Position numbers and translations under genes: made by a program
Assembly (NCBI GenBank): GCA_034659015.1
Contig: JAYEGL010000002.1
Location: 248,001-312,000 of the forward strand
Origin: Maricaulis sp034659015
GTDB taxonomy: Bacteria; Pseudomonadota; Alphaproteobacteria; Caulobacterales; Maricaulaceae
Length of the DNA stretch: 64,000 bases
Reading direction: 5' to 3'
Part shown: piece by piece, positions 17,653 to 27,985 of the stretch
Numbering within the stretch: the stretch's first letter is position 1
How the letters are laid out: each line of letters opens with the position of its first letter
Notes under the pieces: model-generated
Told to the model about the DNA's origin: nothing
The model's database searches: none
Seen by the model: only the letters and a program-made list of their open reading frames with translations

Positions 17653-18149
17653 CTGGGTCTGCACCGCGCCCTTGGGGCGTGGTGCCCCATATTTTCGATA
17701 TTTGTTGGGTTAAGTTCCCATATCATGGCGAAGGTGGAAGACCCGCCGATGATATGCATCCTTGCTTGATTATTCAGGTCTTGAAAGATGGTGATGATTT
17801 TTGGGCAGGCTGCGTGTATGGAACCAGCAAGCTCAGGCAAGGCGCGCGCGATCAAATAGACGCCATCGTTATGAACTTTGAAGAAATTGATCGTATGGGG
17901 CTTCGTTGCCACACGCGGTTCGATTTCGACCGAGTTATGTGGCTACCGTGGGATGATTTGTATTTTGTTGAAAGCAAATCAAACCCGGGATCACCTGTTC
18001 ACTCTAGGGCGACAGAAACTCTTGTTGACGAGGTGAAACAAACCCTCCGCATCCGACAAGATATGGGACTTCCTGCGTATCCAATAGACCCGATACCAAG
18101 AGTGCCACCATACGCTCCAGATGATCGCCGGCCGCCACAGAAGAAATAG
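17649..18149 (+). CDS. PemK/MazF-like protein, possible toxin
   Basis: The 166-residue protein starts at GTG 17649, overlapping the upstream stop. Features resembling PemK/MazF-type ribonucleases are FDICWVKFPYHGEGGRP near the N-terminus, HPCLIIQV forming the next strand, a VYGTSK motif, and LPWDDLYF near the end of the domain. The C-terminal ~50 residues are proline-rich and unlike minimal toxins. GC in this stretch is about 48% over 17701-17760, well below the neighbourhood. If it is a true MazF relative it would cleave mRNA, but the family call is moderate and catalytic residues cannot be confirmed by eye. Confidence 0.5.
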   Translation: MTGSAPRPWGVVPHIFDICWVKFPYHGEGGRPADDMHPCLIIQVLKDGDDFWAGCVYGTSKLRQGARDQIDAIVMNFEEIDRMGLRCHTRFDFDRVMWLPWDDLYFVESKSNPGSPVHSRATETLVDEVKQTLRIRQDMGLPAYPIDPIPRVPPYAPDDRRPPQKK

Positions 18150-18150
18150 A

Positions 18151-18173
18151 AGATAAAATTTCGAATTTTATCT
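18151..18173. terminator. perfect AT-rich hairpin after the PemK-like gene
   Basis: AGATAAAATT (18151-18160) pairs perfectly with AATTTTATCT (18164-18173) over a 3-nt TCG loop. The low-GC stem fits the imported composition of the two genes upstream. U-rich sequence follows only weakly. Confidence 0.6.
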
Positions 18174-18308
18174 GATTTCAAATAATCACAGGTCGGTCTA
18201 GGCTTCGAAGGTCTGTCGGCGCACCGCACTTCGATACACTCCGTTTTCCTCTCCAGCTTGACGCCGCCCTTTCTGCGGCCGAGCCTTCGCGTCAAACGGG
18301 AGGGGCGG

Positions 18309-20030
18309 ATGATGCATTTCGCACGCTTGGCCGCGATGGCGGCGATTGTGGGGCTGGCCGGCTGCAATGCGGCCGACACGCCGCCGCAGGCGGCCATCGA
18401 GCCGGCACCGGAAACCCAGCGCACGCTGGGGCAGGGGGAGGTTACCGGATTTTACAGCGGTGAGGCCGCATCGGCCTGGCTCGCCGTGCCCTATGCGGCG
18501 CCGCCGGTCGGCGATCTGCGCTGGCGGGCGCCGCGGCCGCCGCTGGCCTTTCCCGGGCGGCAGTTCGATGCGATCGCGCACGGGCCGCGCTGCCCCCAGA
18601 TCACCAATGCCCTGTCGAGTACGGCGGAAGACCTGGAGCCCGGTCAGCTCATCGGAAGCGAGGACTGTCTCACGCTGGACATCTATGCGCCGCGCGATGC
18701 CGCGCCCGGCGACGCCCTGCCGGTCATGGTGTGGATCCATGGCGGGGCCAATGTGTGGGGCTCCACCATCGCCTATGACGGGTCCCAGCTCGCGGCCGAG
18801 CGCGATGTCGTGGTGGTGGCCGTACAGTACCGGCTCGGCCCGCTGGGTTTTCTCTCCCACCCGGCCCTGCGCGCGAGCGCCGGGGTGCCGGAAGACCGCG
18901 CCGCCAATTTTGCCCTGCTCGACCTCGTTGCCGCCCTCGACTGGGTGGGCGCCAATATCGACGCCTTCGGCGGCGATCCGCAGCGCGTCACAATCTTCGG
19001 CGAGAGTGCCGGGGCCTACAATATCGCGGGGCTGATGGCCTCGCCGCTGGCCCGCGGACGTTTCCACCGCGCCATCATGCAGAGCGGCGGCACGGCATCC
19101 GTCAGTGTCGACGAAGCGGAAAACGGCGGCGGTACGGATCTCAATCCCGCGTTCGAGGCTGTTGCACAATTCGCCGGTCGGGACGCGGATGCCGATGCGA
19201 TGCGCGCGGCTTCGCTGTCCGACATCTATGACGTCTATCGCGGCGCCGACGGCACATTCTCGTCGCTCCCCCGCATGATCGAGGACGGGGTGAGCCTGCC
19301 GCAGGGCGGTATACTCGAGGCGGCGTCGAGACCGGACGGATTTGCGCCGGTGCCGCTGATCACGGGCACCAATCGGGACGAGATGAAGCTCTACACCGTG
19401 TTCGATCCGCGCCTGACGCGGCGTCTGGGGCCGCTGATCTGGCCGCGCGACGGAGACCGCTACAATGCGGCGGCGGAGTATCCCAGCCGCAATTGGCGGG
19501 TGAATGCGGTGGACGATCTCCTGGACCGGCTGCACGCGGCGGGGCGGGCGGACATCTGGGCCTACCGCTTCGACTGGGATGAGGGCGGCCAGGTGCTGCT
19601 GACCGATACCGGCACGCTGCTGGGCGCCTCTCATGCGATGGAAATCCCCTTCGTGTTCAATCACTTCTCTCTGTTCGGTTCCTTCGACCGCGTGTTGTTC
19701 AACGACGGCAATGCCGAAGGCCGGGCGGCGCTGGCCGACATGATGGGCGCCTACTGGACGCGGTTCGCGGCCGAAGGCGAACCGGGTGTGGGCGGCGGTG
19801 CGGGACCTCTGTGGCCGCGCTGGGACGGCGAGGCGCGCCTGATGCGTTTCGACACGCCCGCCGGGGGCGGTCCAGAGATCGTGTCCGGACGCGAAAGCCT
19901 GTCGGCCATAGCGGCCGATCTCGCCGCGGATCCACGGCTCGAGCCGGAGGAGCGCTGCGCCGTTGCGGCGGGTGTCGAACGCCGGCAGCCGGAGACGGCG
20001 GCAGTCCTGGCCGGGCCGCTCGACTGCTGA
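18309..20030 (+). CDS. carboxylesterase/lipase family lipoprotein (type B)
   Basis: The 573-residue protein has a lipoprotein signal (MAAIVGLAGCNAAD). It is an alpha/beta hydrolase of the carboxylesterase-B type: oxyanion segment WIHGGANVWGS, nucleophile Ser233 in FGESAGAYN, acid-residue region ITGTNRDEMKLY, and catalytic His in ASHAMEIPFVF. It should hydrolyse carboxylic esters at the cell envelope; the substrate is unknown. ATG 18309 follows GGGAGGGGCGG, and ATG 18312 is an equally possible start. Confidence 0.88.
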   Translation: MMHFARLAAMAAIVGLAGCNAADTPPQAAIEPAPETQRTLGQGEVTGFYSGEAASAWLAVPYAAPPVGDLRWRAPRPPLAFPGRQFDAIAHGPRCPQITNALSSTAEDLEPGQLIGSEDCLTLDIYAPRDAAPGDALPVMVWIHGGANVWGSTIAYDGSQLAAERDVVVVAVQYRLGPLGFLSHPALRASAGVPEDRAANFALLDLVAALDWVGANIDAFGGDPQRVTIFGESAGAYNIAGLMASPLARGRFHRAIMQSGGTASVSVDEAENGGGTDLNPAFEAVAQFAGRDADADAMRAASLSDIYDVYRGADGTFSSLPRMIEDGVSLPQGGILEAASRPDGFAPVPLITGTNRDEMKLYTVFDPRLTRRLGPLIWPRDGDRYNAAAEYPSRNWRVNAVDDLLDRLHAAGRADIWAYRFDWDEGGQVLLTDTGTLLGASHAMEIPFVFNHFSLFGSFDRVLFNDGNAEGRAALADMMGAYWTRFAAEGEPGVGGGAGPLWPRWDGEARLMRFDTPAGGGPEIVSGRESLSAIAADLAADPRLEPEERCAVAAGVERRQPETAAVLAGPLDC

Positions 20031-20151
20031 CGGCTTGCGGGGCCGTATGCTGCCGGGCTGAAATCGGGACGGGAGGGCGTGGCGCCGGCGACGCGGCAGG
20101 CTATGCTGTCCGGCACATGTCCTGACACGTTTCCGATTCGGCGGCTGACCC

Positions 20152-22023
20152 ATGAACGAGCTTCTCCTGCTGGCGGTGATCTATCTCGGGGCGGGTGTGA
20201 TCGCCGTGCCGATCGCCCACCGCCTCGGGCTGGGCTCCGTGCTGGGCTATCTGCTCGCCGGTGTGGCCATTGCGCCGCTTCTCGACTGGATGGGGTCGGA
20301 CCCGGAGGATGTGCAGAGCTTCGCCGAATTCGGCGTGGTGATGATGCTCTTCCTGGTCGGGCTGGAATTGCAGCCCCGTCTGCTGTGGGACATGCGGCTG
20401 CGCCTGTTCGGACTGGGCGGTCTGCAGGTCGTCATCACGGCCCTGGCAGTTGCCGTGGGCTGCCTCGCTTTCGGACTTGAATGGCGGCTTGCCCTGGCGC
20501 TGGGGATGATCTTCTCGCTCTCCTCCACCGCCATCGTCCTGCAGACGCTGGGCGAAAAGGGCTGGTTGAGGACCGAGGGCGGCCAGTCGGCCTTTTCCGT
20601 CCTTCTGTTCCAGGACATTGCCGTCATTCCCATGCTGGCGCTGATGCCCTTCCTGGCGACAGGCGGCGTTGACGTGGCGGCGTCGCACGGGGGCGGGGCG
20701 CATGGCGGGCCGGCGCCCTTTGCCGCCTGGCCGGCCTGGGGGCAGGGATTGATGACGCTGGCCGTGGTGGTCGGGGTGGTGCTGGGCGGGCGCTATCTCA
20801 CGCGGCCGGCCTTCCGCATCATCGCCCGTACCGGGCTGCACGAGCTCTTCTTCACTGCCGCCCTGGTCCTCATCGTCGGCATCGCCGTGCTGATGAGCAT
20901 GGTGGGGCTGTCTCCCGCGCTGGGCACATTCCTGGCCGGCGTGCTGCTGGCGGAAAGCGAGTATCGCCACGAACTCGTCTCCGACCTGGAGCCTTTCAAG
21001 GGGCTGCTGCTGGGCGTCTTCTTCATCACGGTCGGAGCGGGTATGGAGTTTGCCCTGCTGGGCCAGGAATTCGGGCTGATCGTCGGGCTCACCCTGTGTC
21101 TCATCCTGCTCAAGGGGGCGATCCTGCTGGGTCTGGCCTTCCTGTTCCGGATGAAGGGGCGCGCGCGCTGGCTGTTCACCTTCGCCCTGGCCCAGAGCGG
21201 CGAGTTCGGCTTCGTGCTGCTGGCCTTTTCCGACGGTCTGCACGTGGTGCCCGAAGAGATCGCGTCGGTGGCCTCGCTGATCGTGGCGATGTCGATGATG
21301 GTGACGCCCCTCATCATGATCGTCTTCGAGCGTCTCGTCTCGCCCCGTGTGGCGCGGCCGGCCGGCGCCGAACGCGACGAGGACACGATCGAGGAGGAGG
21401 CGCCGGTCATCATTGCGGGGATGGGCCGGTTCGGACAGATCGTTCACCGGCTTCTGGTCATGGACGGCTACAAGCCGATCGTGCTGGACAATTCCGCCGA
21501 GCATATCGACGGGCTGCGCAAGTTCGGCATCCAGGTCTATTACGGCAATGCGCTGCGGCCGGGCCTGCTGGAAGCCGCCGGGATCGCCCGCGCCAAGCTG
21601 CTCGTCGTGTGCACCGACAACCGGGAACGGGCGGTGGAACTCGTCCAGCACGTCAAGCAGCGCTATCCCCACGTCCACGTTATCGCCCGGGCCGCCAGCC
21701 GCGAACATGTCTACCAGCTGCGTGCGGCCGGTGCGGACAGTGCGATCCGCGAGATGTTCGGCTCCTCGCTCGAGGCCGGGACCCAGTCCCTGGAAGTGCT
21801 CGGCGAGGCGCGCGAGCGGGCCGAGCGCAAGGCCACGGCCTTCGCGCGGCACGACGAGGAAAGCCTGCGCCAGCTCTTCGAGGTCTGGGATGCGGAAATC
21901 GACGTGTTCGACAACGAGGCCTATATCGAGCGGGCCCGCTCGCGCGTCGTGTCGCTGGAGGAGTTGCTGGCCGAGGATGTCGGCGAACCCGATGCGGAGG
22001 ACGATCCGGACGCCCGCCCCTAG
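20152..22023 (+). CDS. CPA2-family K+/H+ antiporter with C-terminal RCK (TrkA-N) domain, KefB/KefC-like
   Basis: The 623-residue protein has about 12-13 membrane helices in residues 1-390, including FSLSSTAIVLQTL and the conserved LFFITVGAGM region. From about residue 415 it carries a cytosolic TrkA-N Rossmann domain (VIIAGMGRFGQIVHRLL, GxGxxG) that binds nucleotide or glutathione-type ligands. The C-terminal tail is acidic. The length and layout fit KefB/KefC/YbaL-type monovalent cation:proton antiporters of the inner membrane. No Kef ancillary subunit gene (kefF/kefG) is adjacent. Confidence 0.9.
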   Translation: MNELLLLAVIYLGAGVIAVPIAHRLGLGSVLGYLLAGVAIAPLLDWMGSDPEDVQSFAEFGVVMMLFLVGLELQPRLLWDMRLRLFGLGGLQVVITALAVAVGCLAFGLEWRLALALGMIFSLSSTAIVLQTLGEKGWLRTEGGQSAFSVLLFQDIAVIPMLALMPFLATGGVDVAASHGGGAHGGPAPFAAWPAWGQGLMTLAVVVGVVLGGRYLTRPAFRIIARTGLHELFFTAALVLIVGIAVLMSMVGLSPALGTFLAGVLLAESEYRHELVSDLEPFKGLLLGVFFITVGAGMEFALLGQEFGLIVGLTLCLILLKGAILLGLAFLFRMKGRARWLFTFALAQSGEFGFVLLAFSDGLHVVPEEIASVASLIVAMSMMVTPLIMIVFERLVSPRVARPAGAERDEDTIEEEAPVIIAGMGRFGQIVHRLLVMDGYKPIVLDNSAEHIDGLRKFGIQVYYGNALRPGLLEAAGIARAKLLVVCTDNRERAVELVQHVKQRYPHVHVIARAASREHVYQLRAAGADSAIREMFGSSLEAGTQSLEVLGEARERAERKATAFARHDEESLRQLFEVWDAEIDVFDNEAYIERARSRVVSLEELLAEDVGEPDAEDDPDARP

Positions 22024-22119
22024 GTTGCGCAGCAAAGTCGCGCCAGGGGCAGGAAACCGGTTTCGCCGCCTGCTGCAAATGGTTAATGTCCGGCCAGGAA
22101 TCGAAGGGGCGGTGCACGC

Positions 22120-23703
22120 GTGGGGCGTATTTTTCTGACAGGCTTGCTGATCGCGTTGCTGGGCGCGGCCGGTGCGCGCGGCGAGGAGCCGGTGCCGGCC
22201 ACGGACATCCCCGTGCGGGACGCGCCGCAAGCGGCCGCCGATCTGGACCGCTGGGCCGCGCGGACCGCCGGCTGGACGCCGCAGGCCGTGGCGGATCTGG
22301 CCGGCTATCTCTTCGAGGCGCCCAGTCATGGCCTGCCTTCGCTCGACACGGCGGCAGAGGCCCTGCTCGACGACACGCAGCCCTTTGCCTCCCGCGCCGC
22401 GCTCGCCGCGCGCTCGGCCCTGCAATACATGGCCTGGCTGGAATACGGTCTCATCGACTCCGAGACCCTCGCGCCGCGTGTCCTGCGCGACACCGAGGTC
22501 TCGCCCCTGGTCGAGCGGCTGAATGCGGCACTGGAGCGCGGCCGGGTCGGCGAGGCGATCGCGGCAAGCCAGCCGGTCGTGCGCGATTACGACATCCTGC
22601 GCGGAGAAATGCTGCGCATGCTGGCCGTCCGGCCGATCTGGCCGCAGATCGACTCCGGCCCGTCGCTCAGTCCGGGCGATGAGGGCGAGCGGGTCGACCA
22701 GCTGCGGGCGCGCCTGACGGCCCAGGGATTGCTGGCACCGGGCTGGCGCGCCGGCGATCCCTACGACATGCGTCTGGAGACGGCCGTGCGGCGCTATCAG
22801 GGCCGGGTGAACCTGTCGCCGACGGGCCGGCTGGACCGGCCGACCCTGCGCCAGCTCAATATCACGCCGCAGGACCGCATCGCCCAGTTGCGCGCCAATC
22901 TCGAGCAGCGCCGCTGGCGCACGCGCCGGCTGGGTTACCGGCATATCTGGGTGAACCTGGCCGATTTCCATCTGGAGGCCTGGGAGGACGGACGTCTGGC
23001 GCGCGAGCACGAGGTCATGATCGGCGGCCAGGCGTCCTCGACGCCGGAATTCTCCGAGGAGATGCAATACATCGTGCTCAATCCGTGGTGGGGGCTGCCC
23101 GCCGGCTCGGCCCGGTCGCGATTCCGCTCGATCCGCCGCAATCCGGGCATCGTGAACAGCCACGGCTTCCGTATCTACAATTCGTCCGGGGAAGCGATTT
23201 CGGTCTACGAGATCGACTGGAGCCGCTGGAACAATGGCTGGCCCTACCGGCTCTCCCAGCCGCCCGGGCCGACCAATCCGATGGGCGAGGTGAAGTTCAT
23301 CTTTCCCAACCGCTACAATGTCTACATCCACGATACGACCGAGCGCGACCGTTTCGTGCGCACCCGTCGCGACTTCTCCGCCGGGTGTATCCGTGTCCAG
23401 GATCCGCTGGCGCTGGCCGAATGGGTGCTGGACGGACAGGCGGACTGGTCGCGCGAGCGGATCGATGCGGTGGTGTCCGGCAATGACCCGACCGTGGTCT
23501 GGCTCGACCGCCGCATCCCGGTTCATATCGCCTACTGGACCGTGGTCGGCGATACGGATGGGACGGTGCGTTATCTGCACGACCTCTATCGCCGCGACGG
23601 AGCGGTGATGGCGGCCTATGCCCGCGCCTGGCACGATTTTTCAGCCGGGGATGTCGCGCTGGCCGGCGGCGAGGGCGCGCCCCTGGCATCGCTGCGGCGC
23701 TAG
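22120..23703 (+). CDS. L,D-transpeptidase (YcbB/LdtD-like) with peptidoglycan-binding domain
   Basis: The 527-residue exported protein has a signal peptide (FLTGLLIALLGAAGARG). An N-terminal scaffold is followed by a PG_binding_1-like segment (DEGERVDQLRARLTAQGLL...AVRRYQ) and a YkuD catalytic domain. The catalytic Cys is C423 in DFSAGCIRVQDPLALAEW, with the family His in YIHDT about 30 residues before. It should form 3-3 peptidoglycan crosslinks or attach proteins in the periplasm. The start is a GTG at 22120 after GAAGGGGCGG. Confidence 0.92.
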   Translation: MGRIFLTGLLIALLGAAGARGEEPVPATDIPVRDAPQAAADLDRWAARTAGWTPQAVADLAGYLFEAPSHGLPSLDTAAEALLDDTQPFASRAALAARSALQYMAWLEYGLIDSETLAPRVLRDTEVSPLVERLNAALERGRVGEAIAASQPVVRDYDILRGEMLRMLAVRPIWPQIDSGPSLSPGDEGERVDQLRARLTAQGLLAPGWRAGDPYDMRLETAVRRYQGRVNLSPTGRLDRPTLRQLNITPQDRIAQLRANLEQRRWRTRRLGYRHIWVNLADFHLEAWEDGRLAREHEVMIGGQASSTPEFSEEMQYIVLNPWWGLPAGSARSRFRSIRRNPGIVNSHGFRIYNSSGEAISVYEIDWSRWNNGWPYRLSQPPGPTNPMGEVKFIFPNRYNVYIHDTTERDRFVRTRRDFSAGCIRVQDPLALAEWVLDGQADWSRERIDAVVSGNDPTVVWLDRRIPVHIAYWTVVGDTDGTVRYLHDLYRRDGAVMAAYARAWHDFSAGDVALAGGEGAPLASLRR

Positions 23704-23986
23704 ATTGCTTCAGGCGCTGCAAAATTTTCGGGAACCATCCGGATGCCGCCTGCGTTGGTAGGTGGTACGATGGGGTACGGCCCGGACCGGGTTGTACTGT
23801 AGCCTGTCTGCAACGCGACAAATTTTTCCGGGCAATTCGGGGCTTTACCCCTTAGGCCTATAGCGCTCGCGATGTAATTGTAGTAGGCACGTACTGAGAA
23901 ACGTCCGCTCGGACGATTCTTCGCGCCCGTCACGATGTCGGGCACTGGTCAGTCACACCAAGGGGGCGAGAGCCTCCGGAGGGGGA
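23704..23986 (+). other. 283-bp gene-free leader of the OmpA-family gene
   Basis: No coding potential is evident. The stretch contains a short dyad CGTCCGCTCGGACG near 23905 and a purine-rich Shine-Dalgarno (CCGGAGGGGGAATG) at the 3' end. GC falls locally around AAATTTTTCC. Long leaders are common for abundant outer-membrane proteins, and it probably holds the promoter. Confidence 0.4.
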
Positions 23987-25060
<1,074 letters not shown>

Positions 25061-25088
25061 GGTCCGGCTGACACAGACCGTAAGGATT

Positions 25089-25121
25089 GCGGCCCGGCAT
25101 CTGCCGGGCCGCTTTTCTTTT
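25089..25121 (+). terminator. strong Rho-independent terminator after the OmpA-family gene
   Basis: A perfect 10-bp stem, GCGGCCCGGC (25089-25098) with GCCGGGCCGC (25103-25112), has an ATCT loop and is followed directly by TTTTCTTTT. Confidence 0.95.
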
Positions 25122-25332
25122 GTCTGCTGTCGGGCGGGTGTTCCGGCCTCGTTTTTCGCGCTTCGGCACCGTGCTGGAACAATCGTGCTCCGGCGCGCCG
25201 GTTTCCGGGCCGAAAAGACCGCATTTTCCGCCTGGCTGAGGCTGCGCTTGACCCGCCGTCGACACAGGTACACACCGGCATCCATACGGCGGTCCACCGC
25301 CGATCGCTGCTGAGTCTCACGGGAGGAAATCG

Positions 25333-26619
25333 ATGAGCAAGCCGGACAAGCCCTATCGCAAGCGCGCGGTTGCGGGCCACACGCTGAGCCCGGAAACCCA
25401 GATGATGAGCTACGGCTATGATCCGAAGCTCTCGGAAATGTCGATCAAGCCGCCGATCTTCCTGACCTCCACCTTCGCCTTCGAGAGTGCGGAGCAGGGC
25501 GCGGCCTTCTTCCGCATCAATGTCGGCCAGGCCGAGGAGGGCGATCCGGAAGCCGCCGGCCTGATGTATTCGCGCTTCAACAATCCGAACATGGAAGTGC
25601 TCGAGGACCGGCTGGCGCTCTATGACGGTGCCGAGGAATGCTGTGTCTTCTCCTCCGGCATGGCCGCCATCTCCACCACGCTGATGGGGCTGGCGCACAC
25701 CGGCTCGGTGATCCTCCAGTCCACGCCGCTCTATGGCGGCACGGAAAGCCTGATCCGCAAATTCCTGCCGAACTACGGCATCGAGTCGGTCGACTTCTTT
25801 GCCGGTGCCCATGAGGACGAGATCCATGCCGCCGCCGACGAGGCGCTGGCCAAGGGCGAGGTCTCGGTCATCTACACCGAAACCCCGACCAATCCGACGA
25901 ACGACCAGGTCGACCTCAATGTCTGCAAGCGGCTGGTCGACCTGATCGAGAAGAAGCAGGGCAAGCGTCCCTATCTCGTCGTCGACAACACCTTCCTCGG
26001 CCCGGTCGGCCAGCGTCCGGTCGAGCTGGGCGCGGACGTCGTCGTCTACTCGCTGACCAAGTATATCGGCGGCCATTCCGACCTGATCGCCGGTTCTGCC
26101 TCCGGCACGACCGAAGCGATGGCCCAGATCCGCAGCCTGCGCGGTTATCTCGGCACCAATCTGGACCCGCACACCTGCTGGATGCTGCTGCGCTCGCTGG
26201 AGACGGTGAAACTGCGCATGGAGGCCGCGGCCGAAGGTGCCCGCAAAGTGGCGGAATTCCTGCGCGATCATCCCAAGGTCAATCGCGTGCGTTATCTCGG
26301 CTTCCTCGAGAAGGGGACCCGCGACGGCGACGTCTTCCACGCCCAGTCGACCTCGGCGGGCTCGACCTTCGCCTTCGACCTGGCCGACGAAGCGGCGGCT
26401 TTCCGCATGCTCAACGCGCTGCAGGTGATGAAGCTGGCGGTCAGCCTGGGCGGTACGGAAACGCTCATCTGCCACCCCGGCTCGACCACCCACCGCGGCG
26501 TCGACCCGGAGCTGCGCAAGCGGCAGGGCTTCTCGGACGGTCTGGTGCGCATCTCGGTCGGGATCGAGAATCCCGACGACCTGATCGCCGACCTCAAACA
26601 GGCGCTGGAACACGCCTGA
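25333..26619 (+). CDS. cystathionine gamma-synthase family PLP-dependent enzyme
   Basis: The 428-residue enzyme belongs to the Cys/Met metabolism PLP family. The Schiff-base lysine lies in VYSLTKYIGGHSDLIAG, and the PLP phosphate-binding region in FSSGMAAIS. The LICHPGSTTHR substrate-carboxylate segment is also present. Members act as cystathionine gamma-synthase, gamma-lyase, methionine gamma-lyase or O-acylhomoserine sulfhydrylase, and motif reading does not separate them. It lies 78 bp upstream of the AST-pathway operon and may be co-expressed with it, suggesting amino-acid catabolism. Confidence 0.88.
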   Translation: MSKPDKPYRKRAVAGHTLSPETQMMSYGYDPKLSEMSIKPPIFLTSTFAFESAEQGAAFFRINVGQAEEGDPEAAGLMYSRFNNPNMEVLEDRLALYDGAEECCVFSSGMAAISTTLMGLAHTGSVILQSTPLYGGTESLIRKFLPNYGIESVDFFAGAHEDEIHAAADEALAKGEVSVIYTETPTNPTNDQVDLNVCKRLVDLIEKKQGKRPYLVVDNTFLGPVGQRPVELGADVVVYSLTKYIGGHSDLIAGSASGTTEAMAQIRSLRGYLGTNLDPHTCWMLLRSLETVKLRMEAAAEGARKVAEFLRDHPKVNRVRYLGFLEKGTRDGDVFHAQSTSAGSTFAFDLADEAAAFRMLNALQVMKLAVSLGGTETLICHPGSTTHRGVDPELRKRQGFSDGLVRISVGIENPDDLIADLKQALEHA

Positions 26620-26697
26620 TCGCAAATCGTGCGGTCCACCCCCGCCGGCGTGCCGTGCGGGGGTGGACCCGTTCGCTTAAACGGCTATCACTGGGTC

Positions 26698-27972
26698 ATG
26701 CAGGACAAACTCGATCTCAACAGCGACGAACGGGCGGTCCTCGACTGGATCGACACGCGGGCCGATCACATGATCGACACGGTGAAGGCCTGGTCGGCGA
26801 TCAATTCCGGCAGCCGCAACGCCGAAGGGCTGGAGCGCATGCGCGCCTGCCTGGACGAGGCCTTTGCTGAGCTGGGCGGCGAGGTGTCGTCCGTCGATCT
26901 GCCCCCGACGACCGTCGTCGATCCGGACGGTACGGTGCGCGAGCAGGAATTCACACCCTCCTTCCACTGCCGCCTGCGTCCCCAGGCGCCCATCCGCATC
27001 GTCATGACCGGCCATCACGACACGGTCTTTCCCGCGGACAGCCATTTCCAGTCCACCGAGCTGTGGGACGCGGACACGCTCAACGGACCCGGCGTCGCCG
27101 ACATGAAGGGCGGCATCCTGGTGATGCTGCACGGGCTTCTGGGCCTGGAGCGCTCGCCCTGGAAGGACGAGATCGGCGTCGATGTGCTGATCAGCCCGGA
27201 CGAGGAAATCGGCTCGCTGGGCTCCGGCCCGGTCATCGCCGATCTGGGCGCCGGTGCCGATATCGGCATGACCTATGAACCGGCCCTGGCCGACGGCTCG
27301 CTGGCGGGCGCGCGCAAGGGTTCGGGCAACTGGTCGCTCAAGGTGTCGGGCCGGGCCGCCCATGCCGGCCGCGAACATCATCTCGGCCGCAATGCCCTGG
27401 CGGCAGCCTGCCAGTTCGGGCTGGGCCTGGACGGGCTCAACGGCCGGCGCGAGGACGTCACTTTCAATCTCGCCCGCATCGATGGCGGCGGGCCGCCGAA
27501 TGTCGTGCCCGACAATGCAGTGGCACGCTTCAATGTGCGCGTGAAGACCGAGAATGACCGCACCTGGGTGGAGGCCGAGCTGGAGCGCCTGGTCGACGAG
27601 ATCCGCGTGCGCGACGGGATCGAGGCGGAGCTGCATGGCGGCTTCACCCGCCCGCCCAAGCCGATGACTCCGGCCAATGCGCGCATGTTCGAATGGACCA
27701 AGGCCGCCGGTGGCGCGCTGGGCCTGGACATTCGCTGGCAGGACACCGGCGGCGTCTGTGAGGGCAATAATCTGTGGGCGGCCGGCTGTCCCAATGTCGA
27801 TACGCTGGGCGTGCGCGGGGCGGATATCCATTCCGATCGCGAGATCGTCAAACTGTCGAGCTTTGCCGAACGGGCCAAGCTGTCGGCAGTAATGCTGATG
27901 AAGTTCGCCAAGGGCGATTTCGACGCCAAGCAGGCGCGGGCCCTGGCAAGGGCCAGCCAGAAACAGGGATGA
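26698..27972 (+). CDS. M20-family metallohydrolase at the head of the AST operon
   Basis: The 424-residue zinc hydrolase of the CPG2/ArgE-type M20 family carries metal ligands in GHHDTVF, GVADMKGG and the DEEIGS segment, and a dimerisation lid domain in the middle (GRAAHAGREHHLG). The ATG at 26698 was chosen over the upstream frame start at 26629 because it begins the conserved N-terminus. It precedes astA by 13 bp. The AST pathway ends with hydrolysis of N-succinylglutamate. No astE gene is present here, so this peptidase could fill that step, but that is inference. Confidence 0.85.
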   Translation: MQDKLDLNSDERAVLDWIDTRADHMIDTVKAWSAINSGSRNAEGLERMRACLDEAFAELGGEVSSVDLPPTTVVDPDGTVREQEFTPSFHCRLRPQAPIRIVMTGHHDTVFPADSHFQSTELWDADTLNGPGVADMKGGILVMLHGLLGLERSPWKDEIGVDVLISPDEEIGSLGSGPVIADLGAGADIGMTYEPALADGSLAGARKGSGNWSLKVSGRAAHAGREHHLGRNALAAACQFGLGLDGLNGRREDVTFNLARIDGGGPPNVVPDNAVARFNVRVKTENDRTWVEAELERLVDEIRVRDGIEAELHGGFTRPPKPMTPANARMFEWTKAAGGALGLDIRWQDTGGVCEGNNLWAAGCPNVDTLGVRGADIHSDREIVKLSSFAERAKLSAVMLMKFAKGDFDAKQARALARASQKQG

Positions 27973-27985
27973 TCGGGGAGACAGC

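Noticed and set aside
17233..18250. Search for a direct repeat of the tRNA-Lys 3' end marking an island attR
   Set aside because: No convincing copy of the tRNA 3' segment was found downstream within this region, so no attachment sites are annotated.
20101..23634. Very long open frame on the minus strand opposite the antiporter and L,D-transpeptidase
   Set aside because: It spans two clear plus-strand genes, is Gln/His/Arg-rich without family motifs, and is a by-product of GC3-rich coding DNA on the other strand.
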